Of a DNA stretch of 64,000 nt, positions 46,930-58,339 are shown in pieces. Positions within the stretch are counted from its first letter, which is position 1; each line of letters begins with the position of its first letter. Source of the stretch: Sphagnum magellanicum (taxonomy: Eukaryota; Streptophyta; Sphagnopsida; Sphagnales; Sphagnaceae); assembly GCA_021904315.1 (NCBI GenBank), contig CM038921.1:14538146-14602145 (forward strand), written 5' to 3'. A program made the position numbers and the translations under genes. The notes beneath the pieces were generated by a model. It ran no database searches, had not been told where the DNA came from, and saw only the letters and a program-made list of their open reading frames with translations.

Positions 46930-47065
46930 ATGTTTTGTGTTTTTTCCAACAAGGATTTGTTCATTTGTTCCAAGACTCCATTTTGTTGCATCCAATGTGG
47001 GCATGAGTATATTGACAATGGATGCCATGTTGTTGGTAGAATTCATTCAAAGCTTTGAACAAATA
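46930..47065 (-). pseudogene. Copia integrase core end, broken
   Basis: Two frames give FYQQHGIHCQYTHAH and then QQNGVLEQMNKSLLE. These match the copia integrase end xxxxHGIxxxxTxxxTPQQNGVxERxN, which includes the third catalytic residue (glutamate). Confidence 0.75.
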
Positions 47066-48239
47066 TTCATCACCATTGTTACACTTTTGAGAATTTTGAT
47101 ACCTTCATTCTTGACCATCTACTTGAATATTTGAAAGTTCATCCTTGTGATGCATGAAATACACCTAAATCTTCTATGTGAACCTACATGGGATTGGATT
47201 GGAAAGGGTTCACAAATATTAATATGAATCAATCCTAAGACCTCTTTTGCACAATTTTGACTACTCTTAAATCTTTCTGTATGTTGCTTTTTGAGCTAAC
47301 ATCCCACAAACTTCTAAGAATTTAGGAGTTTTGCAATTCCTATTGTTAAGCCCTTGTTACATGATGTGTAATTTTTAGAAAAGTTGAAATGGGTGATCCT
47401 TCCATGCCATGGTCCTAATTGATGATGGTTTCTTATATATTAATTATCAAGTTTGGGTTAAGTAGTTCTAGTTTATAAAGCCAATCTTCTAAATCTTTAA
47501 TTGCTTTAGCAATGACCTCATGAATGACTTGAATATGTTTGATCACACAACCTTTATCATCAAAAATTGTTACATGTCTTTGATCAACCATGGACCTAAG
47601 TCAAAGAAATTTTTTATAACTTAAACCATGTATATACAAAACTTCACAATTTAGGGCTTTATTTCTCCAAAGGTGTGTGAACATTAACAATGCATTTTTC
47701 AATGATAAAATGAACATAACCACATGCCCTCCTTACTTTTGTTGCATTTTATGTTTTTTAAAATTTTTTGCATTAGAACTTTTACTCCTATGACATGTTT
47801 GGAAGCACTTAAATTTATTTACCATGTAGGTGACTACATATTTTGAAATATTCCCAAAATATTTCAAAAAACTTCCATTGGTAAATTAGAAAAAATCATT
47901 AAAATCTTCTTATGACCCAAAAAGATGTTGCATTATATTATTATGTAAAGACATGTTTAAAAAATCTGCGCAAAAAATGTCATTTTCATATCATTTTCAA
48001 TCCATTTATGAGTCATTAATTAACGAAAAAAATTTACAATGCTTTAAAATGTTTTTGAATATTATATCCTCATTAAATTCATTCCAAATCATTCTGCATG
48101 TTTTCATAATATATTAGAAAATTGTTATGTAAACACATTAAATAAGTTTTAAACATCATTATTATTTTAAACATTAAAATATGAACAACTAGGCAAATTG
48201 GTTACACATCTAGCGATTATTTTGACTATTATTTTCTCC

Positions 48240-48560
48240 ATTTTCTTTTTAATCATTTTCCTTCAGCACAATGTTGGTTGATTGACAAAACTTACATGCC
48301 TTTAACTAAATGCATCTATCCTTCTTAAGTTTACAAATGTTAATAAATTCGTCAAAGGTTGGAAAATCCTTTCTAGCATGCAAACATTGAATGAATGGGT
48401 TGTAGCTATCAAGAAGTGCATTGAATACAATGCAGATGAAGTTTTCATTGTCAATAGTGAAAGTTGTGACTTTGATGCCACCTAACTAAAATAGTAAGAC
48501 CTTTTTTAGAGGTCTGATTTCTTCTCCCATTTTAAGTTGGTTTTGCTTGTTTAATGTTCA
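48240..48560 (-). pseudogene. Copia gag (UBN2-type) fragment
   Basis: Minus-strand reading gives FICIVFNALLDSYNPFIQCL followed by HARKDFPTFDEFI. This is the typical UBN2 gag block (xxLxxLPxSYxxFxxxL). Earlier blocks are in other frames. Confidence 0.72.
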
Positions 48561-49733
48561 TTGCAAGGAAAGTGTACAAGTTTTCAAAAAGTTCTTAAGC
48601 TTCCTAAGGATCTTCTATTTTTGGGCAAAAGAACAATAGAGTGTAATACTTTCTAGCATATGTGAAGTCCATACTAGTATTAAAAATGGTCAAAATAATG
48701 TTATAAATGCATTGTAAGCAAGATGATCATATTACACAAGTCATATGGCAAGGCTAAGCAAATATTTTTTCCTTTTAAAGCTTTATCAATGATAGGTAAT
48801 TGTATCAAAACTTTGAAAAATGAGAACTCGAATAATTAATTAAGTAAATAAAAGACCATAATTTTTTTCATATTTCATCATATATCTCAAATTATGGTCA
48901 TCAAAATCTTTCCTCCTTTATTTCAACAACATCACAATACTTTCCATGTCCCCAAAAAAAACTCAATTAAACATTTTAATAAATGTGTAGCCCATAATCA
49001 TATAATATGGATTGTGATGTAGTCTTATAACACTTCAAAAGTTCAATTTTTGTTATGACAACTCAAAATCCATTCATGAAATTCATATGCTATGATCATT
49101 TCATATAAAATGTTATTTTGTTGAATCCCTTTCATACTTTATTCTTTTTTTTGTTCCATGGTTAATAATCAAGTTGTGATAGGATGATGTAGTCACTTGT
49201 AATATACTTTCACCCTTTTAAATATAACCAATAAGAATTCATCTTACATAGAAGACAAAGTCATTGACAAATATAGCTTTTATTTGCTTGTACTTTATAT
49301 CAAGCTCAAGTATGACTGTTTGTTTAGGTTATATCGATGACATTTCAATTGTAATTGTTGTTTGCAAGCATGAACTAGATGTACCATTAATCAATCCAAG
49401 CATTTGTGTGCCAAAAACAATCAAAGAAGCAACCACATCCCAAACTTTTTACCATTTCAAAAGGTGTTTAAGTTTAGTTTCCCAACTAAAATAATTGATT
49501 AATCCCCAATTGACCTTTTAGGCTTGCTTGACTAGCGGAAGAGATTATTTAAGATGCTTGACAATTTGGCAATTAAAAAAATATATATGATTGTTTTCAT
49601 GGAGTTAAGTTCATAAAAAACAAACTTTGATAGATTGAGAGTAGATTTAGCTTACTTTCCAAGTATAGTTTCACAAAAGATCAACTATGTGATAGATTGA
49701 TTTAAGTTTTCACCAAGATCAACAAGAGCCTAT

Positions 49734-49745
49734 GCTCTAATGCCA
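49734..49745 (-). other. Primer-binding site of the copia element
   Basis: The minus strand reads TGGCATTAGAGC at the LTR edge. The standard initiator-methionine tRNA site is TGGTATCAGAGC. Confidence 0.75.
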
Positions 49746-50017
49746 TGAAATAACTTATGGCTCAATTACATTGAATTGAACAAAAGGAACAAATTCCTAA
49801 TTGTGGTATATGAACCAACAAAAATGGTAAAACAAAAGCATGAATTAAGTATACCACAGGATGACTAAATAAATATTAACACAAAATTTGACAAACTAAA
49901 TTGTGTTTAAGCAAATTTAGAAATATTACAAGACAAAAATGGTGACTTGATTTCTACTAAACTATTTAAAAGGTTGTTCAACTATCTAGAAGCTTACATG
50001 GAATGTGATTATTAACA
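49746..50017 (-). repeat. 5' LTR of the copia element
   Basis: This 272-bp copy pairs with 44009-44289. Its inner edge is the primer-binding site and its outer edge reads TGTTAATAATCAC on the minus strand. Confidence 0.8.
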
Positions 50018-51761
50018 AAAGGGAGTCGTATTAACAAGTGGTGTTTTATTGTAGAAAGTAGTTTTAACAAGTAGTTAAGAAAAATATGAAGTCGATTTTG
50101 TTGTAGGAATGCAACATTGGCTTAAGTGAGGTCAAAATGCATGATTTCAAAATTTTCCTCAATATATATGTTCACATGGCCTTTTTCCTTTGTTTGTCTA
50201 GTTGTTATGGTTTATATCTCATAGATTAATAACAATTGAGATATTCGATTTGTTTGCAAGTTGTAATTAATTGTATAACGATTGCAACATGGAGGTAAAT
50301 GGTTCCTTGTTTTCATGCCAATTTTATTTTTTGCAAGTTGGTACTAGTGTTGGGCGGTTCTTAAAATGAAGGACAAGTTGATTATCAACCCTAGTGTATA
50401 TCCCCCCCCCTTAGTGGTTTTCAAATTTTCAAATAACTAGTTTTGGTATATAACAATGATTTTTTCTCTTTTTTTAATAAAAATTGGCCAAAGAATTGCT
50501 AGTTCTTTAATGAAAATCATCAATTCTTGTAGGTTTTTGAAACAACCAAAAATCGACAATTCTTTGATTTTAATTTTATCAAAGAACCAAAATTTGATGG
50601 TTATTTCAAAATTCAAAGACCCACCCAACATTGGTTGCTAAACTTGTTTGGTTTGTTTCTAACTATGATATTATATGTGGTTGTCATGAGTTTTTTTTTT
50701 TTTTTAAATTTCCTAATTTATTCATTTTTGGACTCCAATCCCCATTTAATATTATTTACAAGGTTTTGTTGCTAGTTTATGTGAATATGCATTGGTTCTT
50801 ATTTGCTTATGTGTTTTGTCATGGGTAGTACAAATCATTGTTGTTACTCATGTTTCATGAAATGTATTTGTTTTATTATGTGCACCACTTTGAAATTAAG
50901 AACCATGCATTTTTATTCAAACTTTGATGTTGTTAGACTTTTGCTTTATTGTGTGTATTACTATGAACTTCATAGTCATGTAAGTTGTCTATCTAGCCCT
51001 TAATGTTGTTATTAATGTTGTGTATCAAAGTATGTATGTTGTTTAGGTGTGCTCCATGACAACTTTAATTGGTTTGTGAGCACAAGAATGAAACATTTAA
51101 AGAATGCAAATATTTTCTTTATATAGTTTTTGCTTTGTTTTGTATGTTTCTTGGTTCAATGGTTATTATGAATAAATTAGTTAACAATTGTTAATTAACT
51201 AATACAAGGGTTGGTGATTTATGGACAAGTTTGAAAATGAATGAGGCATCAACAAATTCTAAATCTTGCAAAGTTTAGGGGCTTGGTTAGCATGTTTATT
51301 AGTTGTTTACATGGTGAGAGAAACACAATGAAAATACATAGAATATTTTACACACACAAGCCTTTAATTGATGTTTCCATGAATTATTAGATTTAGTCAA
51401 AGTTTGTAAATACAAAAAGGGATTGTGAAACTCCTTTCATATAAAATTTAAGATTCATGGTACTTTAAAAATACCTTAGGATAGATTTCAAAACCCTTAA
51501 TTAAGTGGAGCTAGACAAATGTTATTGCATAAAATCATTGAATTAAATAATTAAATAATTAACTATAATTAAGTAATTGACCATAATAAAATGTTTAGTC
51601 TTTTTTTGGCTATATACTTTTTTTGTTATTATATATTAATACTTAATGGAATCAAATTTATTGGTTTGGGCATCTTTTTTCACTTGTGTGGTTTCTCACA
51701 GCAATTAATGATGGATTCTAGTTTAACATTCCAAATTTTCTTAAAACACAATTGTAGAATG

Positions 51762-51764
<3 letters not shown>
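50018..51764. other. AT-rich spacer without recognised gene
   Basis: No protein family was recognised. A short C run lies at 50402-50410. Confidence 0.5.

Positions 51765-51797
<33 letters not shown>
51765..51797. repeat. (TA)n microsatellite
   Basis: An uninterrupted alternating AT tract. Confidence 0.9.
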
Positions 51798-51798
<1 letters not shown>

Positions 51799-51839
51799 CT
51801 TTCAACCTTTAAACCTAACATTTTGAGGCATATCCAAAT

Positions 51840-52460
51840 TAATCATCTTACATATGTTTTCAACTAAGTTTTGAGCATTAATATCAATTGGTTATGGACC
51901 ACATGTGATGAGTAAATCATCTACATAGAAAGCTAACACAAGATTTTGTTTCTAATTTCCATCCTTAATTTTTCTATTGAGACTCTTAAATGTTATGTAT
52001 GGAGATCTATCCATTTCTATGAAGCTTTAGGAGTTTGTTGTAACCCATATGAGGCATGTTTAAATTTACACACCTTGATTTCTTTCCACGTTTAACAAGG
52101 CCATGTTAAACTCATTCAAAAGAAACATTCTACTACATTTGTTCATTGATAAACAAAAAAATTGATATATATGTGATGAACTTTTCATCATTTGTCATTA
52201 GCAAAGTAACAATTGTCTTTATAGCTTTTTTCTAATGTGAAAAGGGTTCGTAAAAGTTTGTTTCAAATCTTTATTAATTTCACATTGAACTTTCTTTGTT
52301 ATATGAACCTTGTTTAACTATGTGTACCCATTTGACAAAATTGACTTTTTAACAGAAGGTAGAAATACTAACATCCATGTATGATTTTTGTGAATGGAGT
52401 TTATTTTCATTGATTGCTTTACAAAAGGTTAGTTGGCATGTAAGCTTATCCAAATTGTAA
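51840..52460 (-). pseudogene. Second copia reverse transcriptase relic
   Basis: The minus strand shows FYVDDLLIT, the copia RT catalytic box, near 51910. Upstream of it are CKFKHASYGLQQTPKA near 52070, VDFxExF-like remnants in broken frames near 52.2 kb and KAINENKLHSQK near 52.42 kb. It lies outside the LTRs of the 44-50 kb element and supplies just the part that element lacks. It may come from a separate insertion or a rearrangement. Confidence 0.75.
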
Positions 52461-52469
52461 TGTAGTTTT

Positions 52470-52990
52470 TAGCTTCACAAGTTTGAAAATCCATCAAATT
52501 GATTTTCTTATAATATTGTAGGTTCTAGTTTTTGAGCATTGTGGACTATTGTTGTCATTATCGTAAAGAATATGAAAATTTTGACTTTGTTTAAGAGAGC
52601 TTGTGTGTTGGCATTCTTCCTTTATTGACCATTTTCCCATGTTCTTATTTACAATCTTCTTGTGTACATGTAATATGAAGGTCGCAATTGGTGTCTTTTA
52701 AAATTGTGAATTTCCTTTCTATAACCATTATAAGCCTTGTCAAATTATTCAACTACAATGTTTTTAGATACAATGACCTCTTATAGAAATGGGATGTAAT
52801 ATTTTTGTAGATGTTATTTCCTTTTTGCATAAAGTTAAATATGGGATTGCCATGAAATTGTGAGCTCCCTTTTCCAAATTTGATTTCTAATGGTCCATAA
52901 ATGTCATCAAGCGAACTAGGTCTAATGGCCTTCAATTCTTTAGGTACTTAGATCACAAAATTTTATGAACGTTTGTTATTTTTGAAACAT
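52470..52990. other. Spacer, possibly further copia remnant
   Basis: It lies next to the copia RT relic in the direction of its integrase. No motif was clear enough to claim. Confidence 0.35.
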
Positions 52991-52999
52991 GTCTTATTG

Positions 53000-53185
53000 A
53001 TATAGTTTAGGGTCTAAAATTTGGGTTTTAAGGTTTGAAATTAAGATTATGGTTAAAGTTTTAGGGTATGATGTTTTGGGGTTTAAGGTCTAAATTTTAT
53101 TAATTTAGGGTTCAGAATTAAAATTTACTTTTTGAATTTTAAGGTTTTCAATTTGAACTTTAATGTTTAAAGTTTGGAAAAAGAA
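53000..53185. repeat. Degenerate telomere-like (TTTAGGG) stretch
   Basis: Variants TTTAGGG, TTTTAAGG, TTTGGGG and TTTAAAG recur on the + strand with short spacers. It is too diverged to be a recent interstitial telomere and could be simple-sequence decay. Confidence 0.45.
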
Positions 53186-53399
53186 GATTTTTGATGGAGT
53201 TTATTTCTCTTCATTTAAAATAAGCTTAAATGAAGCACAATTTTTTGGTTTGATGATTTTCTCCTCTTGTAGGAGTAGTTGAAGAGTCTTGTAGAGTTTT
53301 TCTAAGGAGGCTAGTAGTTCTTTGTTACCAAAAGGACCCTTTTTCTTTGTTAGGCTAGGGTTCTTTGCTTTGACATCATCCATCATGTTCATCTGCTAG

Positions 53400-54127
53400 A
53401 ACAAAGCTAGTCAAGATGATATCAAAGGTAACCATGGATGATGAAAGGCCATCACAGGGTGACTATACCTAGAAGATCAAAAGGTAGATGAATGAGGGGC
53501 AGGATGAATAGTTCCAGCCTCCCATGACATCCAACTACCATAAGTTCACCTGCATTCAAGTGAGGCCAAAACACTCTCCTTGCTAAGGACTCTGTTTCAC
53601 ATTAGACCAAGTCCATGAGCAATAGTAAAATGTAATGCAAGCTTCATAAAACTTCAAGCTATGCTGAAATGATGGGTTGATTCTTTGACAATTATACAAG
53701 CCTCCCGTATGAAAACTTACCATATAAAAACTTTGTCAAGAGGTGCCACAACATGAAAATTTCTGAGTGTTGTCTGCAGAAGGGAAGTAGTTTTTATCCA
53801 TTGCTACTTCAGACCACAGGATTGCTCTCCTCAGTCACACCTGCTGCAATGGCAATCAAGCAGTGCAGCACTCGATGATTCTGGTTGGCATGGACTGGAG
53901 TCCCACATCCCCTGAGGTGCAAAACCCTGTAGCAGTTCTGTTGGAGGATAAGTTTGGCTGCCTGACAATTTGTTCTTTTTCCTTCCATGAGGCTTAACAG
54001 CCAGGATTGTTTCATTATGGCCTCTTGTTGGTTTTGAGTTTCTAACTGCCCGCAACTGTGACAGAGGTCTTGAAGGAGGATGTAGCACTATCTCTGATTT
54101 TTGTTCTGGAGATGCCCTCTGTGGTGA
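53400..54127. other. Probable 3' flank or untranslated region of the cysteine-rich gene
   Basis: Base composition is higher in GC than the spacer and resembles the adjoining gene. Two open frames (53809-54015 and 53831-54088, minus) overlap in different frames, and neither has a recognised domain, so a 3' untranslated region or a spliced terminal exon are both possible. Confidence 0.4.
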
Positions 54128-56248
54128 TCACTCCACACGATGTTGAACTTGCAAATTTTGCCGGTATTGTGACTTCAAGTACTTGTAGAATGCATTCTGT
54201 TGACGTCTTGGGTGTGGATCTTCTGATGGCACTTTGGCATTGGGTGATTTTGCCTTTGGGTATGGTGATAGGGACCGTGTAGCATTCTTCACAAGCACAT
54301 CACGAATTGGAGAGAGCCTTGGTCCCACTGAAGACAGTGGCTTTGGAGATGAGTAATTTGGCAGTTTGAGAGCTCCAGTGTTTTCTGGTGAGCACGGCAA
54401 AGGATTAACTGCATCTGGCTCCAGAATCGGTGACTTGCTTGAGCAGGTAGGAATGGGGCAGCTACACATTCCACAGCAACATGAGTGAACAGAGCTGCAA
54501 AATGGGCATGTGATTGTGATAAAGCCAGTGTTAGTACATTTGTTCATTCCACAGCAACAATGGCTGGTGACGTCTTGTGCACTCTCAGATGGATTCCAGC
54601 TAGTGAAGTCCTCTGGTTGGGGTTTCAGTTCCAAGGCCTTTGTAGAGTACGTCTTGAAACTCTTGGAGCGCTGTTTCCTAGGAGGCGTTTGAGGAGAGGC
54701 ACATCGCAATGGACTGCATGACCTCTCTAACCCAGTGGCCCCATCATGGGCGGGGTTGTATTGCTCTATTGGCTCCTGATCTCTCAGTGGCTTAAAATAT
54801 GTGTTGTAATGAGGCAGATTAATATCAGACAGGCAAGGAGTTCTAGGGGACGTACTCTGACTTTCTATCCTCCCAAGAACCACAGAAGAGTCTAATATAT
54901 GGACTGAATTACCACGCTGGTGACACTCACAATCTCTGCATCGTGGGCTCTTACAGTCTGGTGAGTTGATCTGAGTAGAACACACAGAAGACTTCCAGGA
55001 GCCCTTGGAAGTATGGCACTCACAATCTCTGCATCGTGGGCTTGTACAGTCTGGTGAGTTGTTCTGAGTTGAACACACAGAAGACTTCCAGGATCCCGTG
55101 GAATTAGGGCACTCACATTCAACCTGTTGCGGGCTTAGAACAGGGCACTTGGGTGAGGATGCCAAAGGCTGATCAATGCAATTTACCTCTCCACTGAGCA
55201 ACTCTGCAGCAAGGGGGAATCGGAATGGTAGACATGGAGAACAAGGAGAAGATTGGAGGATTGGTGGACAAAGAGGGCTTGCCACCTTATGGCACTCACA
55301 GTCTATGCACCTTGGGCTCATGCGAGAGTCTGACATGCACCCAATAGAGGTTTCTTTTGCAACCTGTTTGCAATCTGGACTAATCTCCGCATCACAGGCA
55401 GCATCTGGTTGGTTTTGGTGTCTTCCTCTCAACGAATTGTCTGCACAAGCTCTTGGAGGAGGGAAACGGGAAAGGGGAGGAGAAGGACAACACACACGGA
55501 AAGAAGTTTGAGGGATTCTAGTGGAACTAGGTAAGTAGAAGTCAACAGGCTCTACAGACATTGGGGTAAGAGGTTTTGAGCAAGGCAAGTGTAAGTCATC
55601 ATGCTCTGAAAGTGCCAGAGAAGAAAACCTGAATGACCACTCTGAGCCAGCAGGAGTATGAGGTCTTGGGCTTGGCAAGTAGACATCAGAAAGGCATGCA
55701 GATGGTTTTGGGCACAGACAAAGTTTTGGTGGAGCTGGTGGGGGACATCTTGGGAGAGGTGAGGAACAGTGTCCAAGGTCCACATAGGAGCAAGGATTGG
55801 GGGACTGACAAGGAGGCAGGTATAAGTCATCATGTTCAACCACCCTCCTGGCCACGGGTAGATGGCTATCTTTACAATCAGGGTAGAAGCCTTCATATGG
55901 TGTATGCAAACCAGGGGTGCAGTCTACTGGGCCACATTGAGGTGAACTACTGTCACACAAGCATGGACAGCAGCATTGCTGATCCAAGTATGTGCATGAG
56001 TCACACCCATAACCACATTTCGGGGGGCAATCTGGAGGACCAGTGCCCCCCTTCATGTTCCGCTCTGGTTCTTTCAGCCCGATGGAGCTCAGAATCTCTT
56101 GCAGGTTTTTGTTATTCCTGCTTGAAGTCCATCTGGGACTCCCATTGCCATGGAGCTTCACATAAGCCCAGAAGGCCTTCTCATTGGTCTGAAAGTGAGT
56201 ATAAGTGGAAATCTCTGGGCATGGCTTACGAGCTCCTTCCTCTGCCAT
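54128..56248 (-). CDS. Cysteine-rich repeat protein of unknown function, single exon, 706 aa
   Basis: ATG 56248 has an in-frame TAG 9 nt upstream, and the frame runs unbroken to the stop. I do not recognise the family. About 65 cysteines (roughly 9 percent) are present. Visible parts are: an N-terminal block (13-58, YTHFQTNEKAFWAYVKLHG, then WTSSRNNKNLQEILSSIG) that looks folded; a cluster at 74-110 (CGYGC, CCCPCLC); a Pro/Ser-rich region (136-240) with repeated D-x-Y/H-LP motifs; SPRCxDCECH three times (312-320, 403-412, 434-443), two of them within 31-residue tandem repeats; a double CCCGM module (564-602) with CPFC between; and a basic end with AFYKYLKSQYRQ (686-697). There is no signal peptide or membrane segment, so it is probably intracellular. 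Metal or zinc binding is inference. Confidence 0.8.
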   Translation of the reverse strand: MAEEGARKPCPEISTYTHFQTNEKAFWAYVKLHGNGSPRWTSSRNNKNLQEILSSIGLKEPERNMKGGTGPPDCPPKCGYGCDSCTYLDQQCCCPCLCDSSSPQCGPVDCTPGLHTPYEGFYPDCKDSHLPVARRVVEHDDLYLPPCQSPNPCSYVDLGHCSSPLPRCPPPAPPKLCLCPKPSACLSDVYLPSPRPHTPAGSEWSFRFSSLALSEHDDLHLPCSKPLTPMSVEPVDFYLPSSTRIPQTSFRVCCPSPPLSRFPPPRACADNSLRGRHQNQPDAACDAEISPDCKQVAKETSIGCMSDSRMSPRCIDCECHKVASPLCPPILQSSPCSPCLPFRFPLAAELLSGEVNCIDQPLASSPKCPVLSPQQVECECPNSTGSWKSSVCSTQNNSPDCTSPRCRDCECHTSKGSWKSSVCSTQINSPDCKSPRCRDCECHQRGNSVHILDSSVVLGRIESQSTSPRTPCLSDINLPHYNTYFKPLRDQEPIEQYNPAHDGATGLERSCSPLRCASPQTPPRKQRSKSFKTYSTKALELKPQPEDFTSWNPSESAQDVTSHCCCGMNKCTNTGFITITCPFCSSVHSCCCGMCSCPIPTCSSKSPILEPDAVNPLPCSPENTGALKLPNYSSPKPLSSVGPRLSPIRDVLVKNATRSLSPYPKAKSPNAKVPSEDPHPRRQQNAFYKYLKSQYRQNLQVQHRVE
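54924..55117 (-). repeat. 93-bp in-frame tandem repeat in the cysteine-rich gene
   Basis: Two copies with a period of exactly 93 bp (CGTGGG at 54942 and 55035) encode 31-residue units containing GSWKSSVCSTQ and SPRCRDCECH. A third, partial SPRCIDCECH copy lies near 55.29 kb. The frame is kept. Confidence 0.88.
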
Positions 56249-57505
56249 TGGAGATTTCTAAGTCAAGTCCCTTCTTTCCATTAGGCCTTATACTGGTTTG
56301 CAAATATCCAATGAGAAAAAAGCTATTGGTTGTTGAAGCAACTAGCTCCGTGTGAGCTTGGAATGGCCACACATTTGATCCTTATGTCTACTTTTGGAGA
56401 CAGAATCTTTTTCCAATGTTCTGTTGCTTCTCTCTGAGCTGCTTCTTGGTGGTGGTGTTTCCTCTTCACTATCCTCTCCCTACAAGGAAAGTGAAGGTCT
56501 TCATAGCATGAAGTCAGTAAACTGGAACCATTAGATCCAGTCTCCAACAATACTTACTACCATCATGAACATTGAAACGAAGCAATTGGAGATCTCTCAA
56601 ACATCATTGGTCATGTCCAAATAAATGTTGGATAGCAATTTCTTCAGGATCCTTGGAAGCTCAGAATCATCATTCACGTTGAATGATCAAAATATCCATT
56701 CATTCTGCAGCTAAAATGCATGACAAGAGCCAGATATTGATCTTTCCAAAAGGTAAACAAAGTGAAGCCCACCTCTTCTCCTGAGATGTTGCAGAATGTA
56801 GACCTTCTTGGGGTCATGTGCAAGCAACTAGTAAACATATCTGCTTCAAAGTTCAAACTACGTGCTCATCAGATAAGAAGATAAAAGTGCCTGCTGCAAT
56901 GGGAGGGGGCATAGTGTCTAACAATTTTTGCAGACAATCCTTCAATCCAAAGGATCCTGTCCATCATGGTAATGAATGAAACTGCATTCTCCCCTGTTGA
57001 GATGGTCTAGAACTGAGGCTTACATTAACTAAGCATTTGGCAGTCTCTGAATGTGAGAGTGACACAGGCAGTAATAGCTTTTTCCAGCAACTGCTCCCTT
57101 ATGAGAAACTGGCAGCAAAAATTTGAGAAATTGAGAAGTTTTGCTCCTCAAGGTCCTAAAAGGCAAGTGAGATTACCGAATTCTTAGAATTGTGTTGCAA
57201 ATGTTTCCTACAGTTTTACTTATGTATCCGTCTTTCTTCCCCTTCACTTCATGCTCTTCCTCCTGCTCTCCCTCCACTACTTACTTCTATTCCACATACT
57301 TGACATTCACGCCTCAAATATCCTGACCGGGAGCAAGGATCCAAGTGAAGTACATTACACATTGGATCTGATCTCTCGACGACAGACGTGGAGTGTGACG
57401 TTTACTTGATCATAATGAGAAGAAAATTGATACAGTTCTTCTTCCCCCCAACTTCGAAAGGGCACGCATAAATCATGAAGGAAAAGGAAAATAAATCCTA
57501 ATAAA
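56249..57505. other. Upstream region of the cysteine-rich gene
   Basis: The sequence is less AT-rich than spacer. A 75-codon open frame (56323-56550, minus) has no recognised domain and may be leader sequence. No clear TATA box was chosen. Confidence 0.4.

Positions 57506-57508
<3 letters not shown>

Positions 57509-57549
<41 letters not shown>
57509..57549. repeat. (TC)n microsatellite upstream of the cysteine-rich gene
   Basis: A run of about 20 TC units, reading GA on the gene strand, about 1.3 kb upstream of the start codon. GA repeats in this setting can bind BPC/GAGA-binding factors in plants; a role here is inference. Confidence 0.85.
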
Positions 57550-57553
<4 letters not shown>

Positions 57554-57917
57554 CACGCTTGCATGCAAATCCTGCAACCATCATGCAATTTCTTGAAGAG
57601 GTTTGTGAAGAGAGATAGATTCTTAATCAGCACTGACTAGTATGAGTGAGAGACTTACATGAGTTCCAGGAAGATTCGAATGAAATCGGATATATATAGA
57701 AAATATTTCTTCACTGCAATTGCACACCGATTTTATTTTATTTGGCTGCAATTTTCATTCCTTCTTGCTTGTGTCGTTCCCGGAAGCGAAATGGAATGGC
57801 GATGGCGTTGGAGCGAGCGACAAAGCAATGTGCTTGCAAAACGCGAAGGGACGTAACTCCCAAAAGAGTGTGATGGGGCCATTGGCGCTACGACGGCGCC
57901 CTAAATCGAGGTCTCAC

Positions 57918-58000
57918 TTTTCAGGTCCCAAGGTCCAAGTGGAACCGGCTTTCAGGTCCCAAGGTCTAAGGAGAACGGCAGTGTTTTTTTTAGGAATTTG
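57918..58000. repeat. TTTCAGGTCCCAAGGTC short repeat
   Basis: TTTTCAGGTCCCAAGGTCCAAG and CTTTCAGGTCCCAAGGTCTAAG lie about 35 bp apart, and two more copies lie at about 58278-58330. Each set ends in GGAGAACGG...CAGTGTTTT and directly precedes a TAGCCA-hairpin copy. Confidence 0.75.
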
Positions 58001-58145
58001 TTTAATACTGTAGCCACAGTGGCGATCATCCCTGGGAAGATTTAGCCAAATCTGGCTATAAACTAAATATGAAGTATGAATCTTTAATCATCATTTTATA
58101 TTTTTCGGCTCCAAACTGAAAACCAAATGTAGAAATATCTCAATT
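58001..58145. repeat. Dispersed TAGCCA-hairpin repeat, copy 3
   Basis: It contains CTGTAGCCACAGTGGCGATC, CCCTGGGAAGA and the perfect inverted core TAGCCAAATCTGGCTA (58043-58058), then AAATATGAAG and ATATTTTTCGGCT. Confidence 0.8.
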
Positions 58146-58339
58146 TTTACTAATTTCTTTCTCACTTGTGGCGATTGAAAACTTTCAAATTGACTTCAAT
58201 TTTATTTTTTAATTAGTAATTTCATTTTTGGCGAAACTTCAACATTAGAAGGAAAAAAAAAAGGCTAAAAACATGCTTTCAGGTCCCAAGGTCCGAGGAG
58301 AACGGGATTTCAGGTCCCAGTGTCGAAGGAGAGAACAGC

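Larger units (their letters stand above)
44009..50017 (-). mobile_element. Ty1/copia LTR retrotransposon, truncated
   Basis: Short LTRs at 44009-44289 and 49746-50017 begin TGTCAATTTTCAC or TGTTAATAATCAC on the minus strand. Inside the right LTR is a primer-binding site, and inside the left one a polypurine tract. The internal region gives a UBN2-type gag, an integrase end, the segment between integrase and RT, and the first part of RT, in copia order. The RT catalytic box and RNase H are missing, so about 1.5 kb seems deleted. No clear target duplication was found. Confidence 0.8.

Noticed and set aside
55633-56355. 240-codon open frame, plus strand
   Set aside because: Antisense to the cysteine-rich gene, with no recognisable domain; the minus frame is longer and has ordered repeats.
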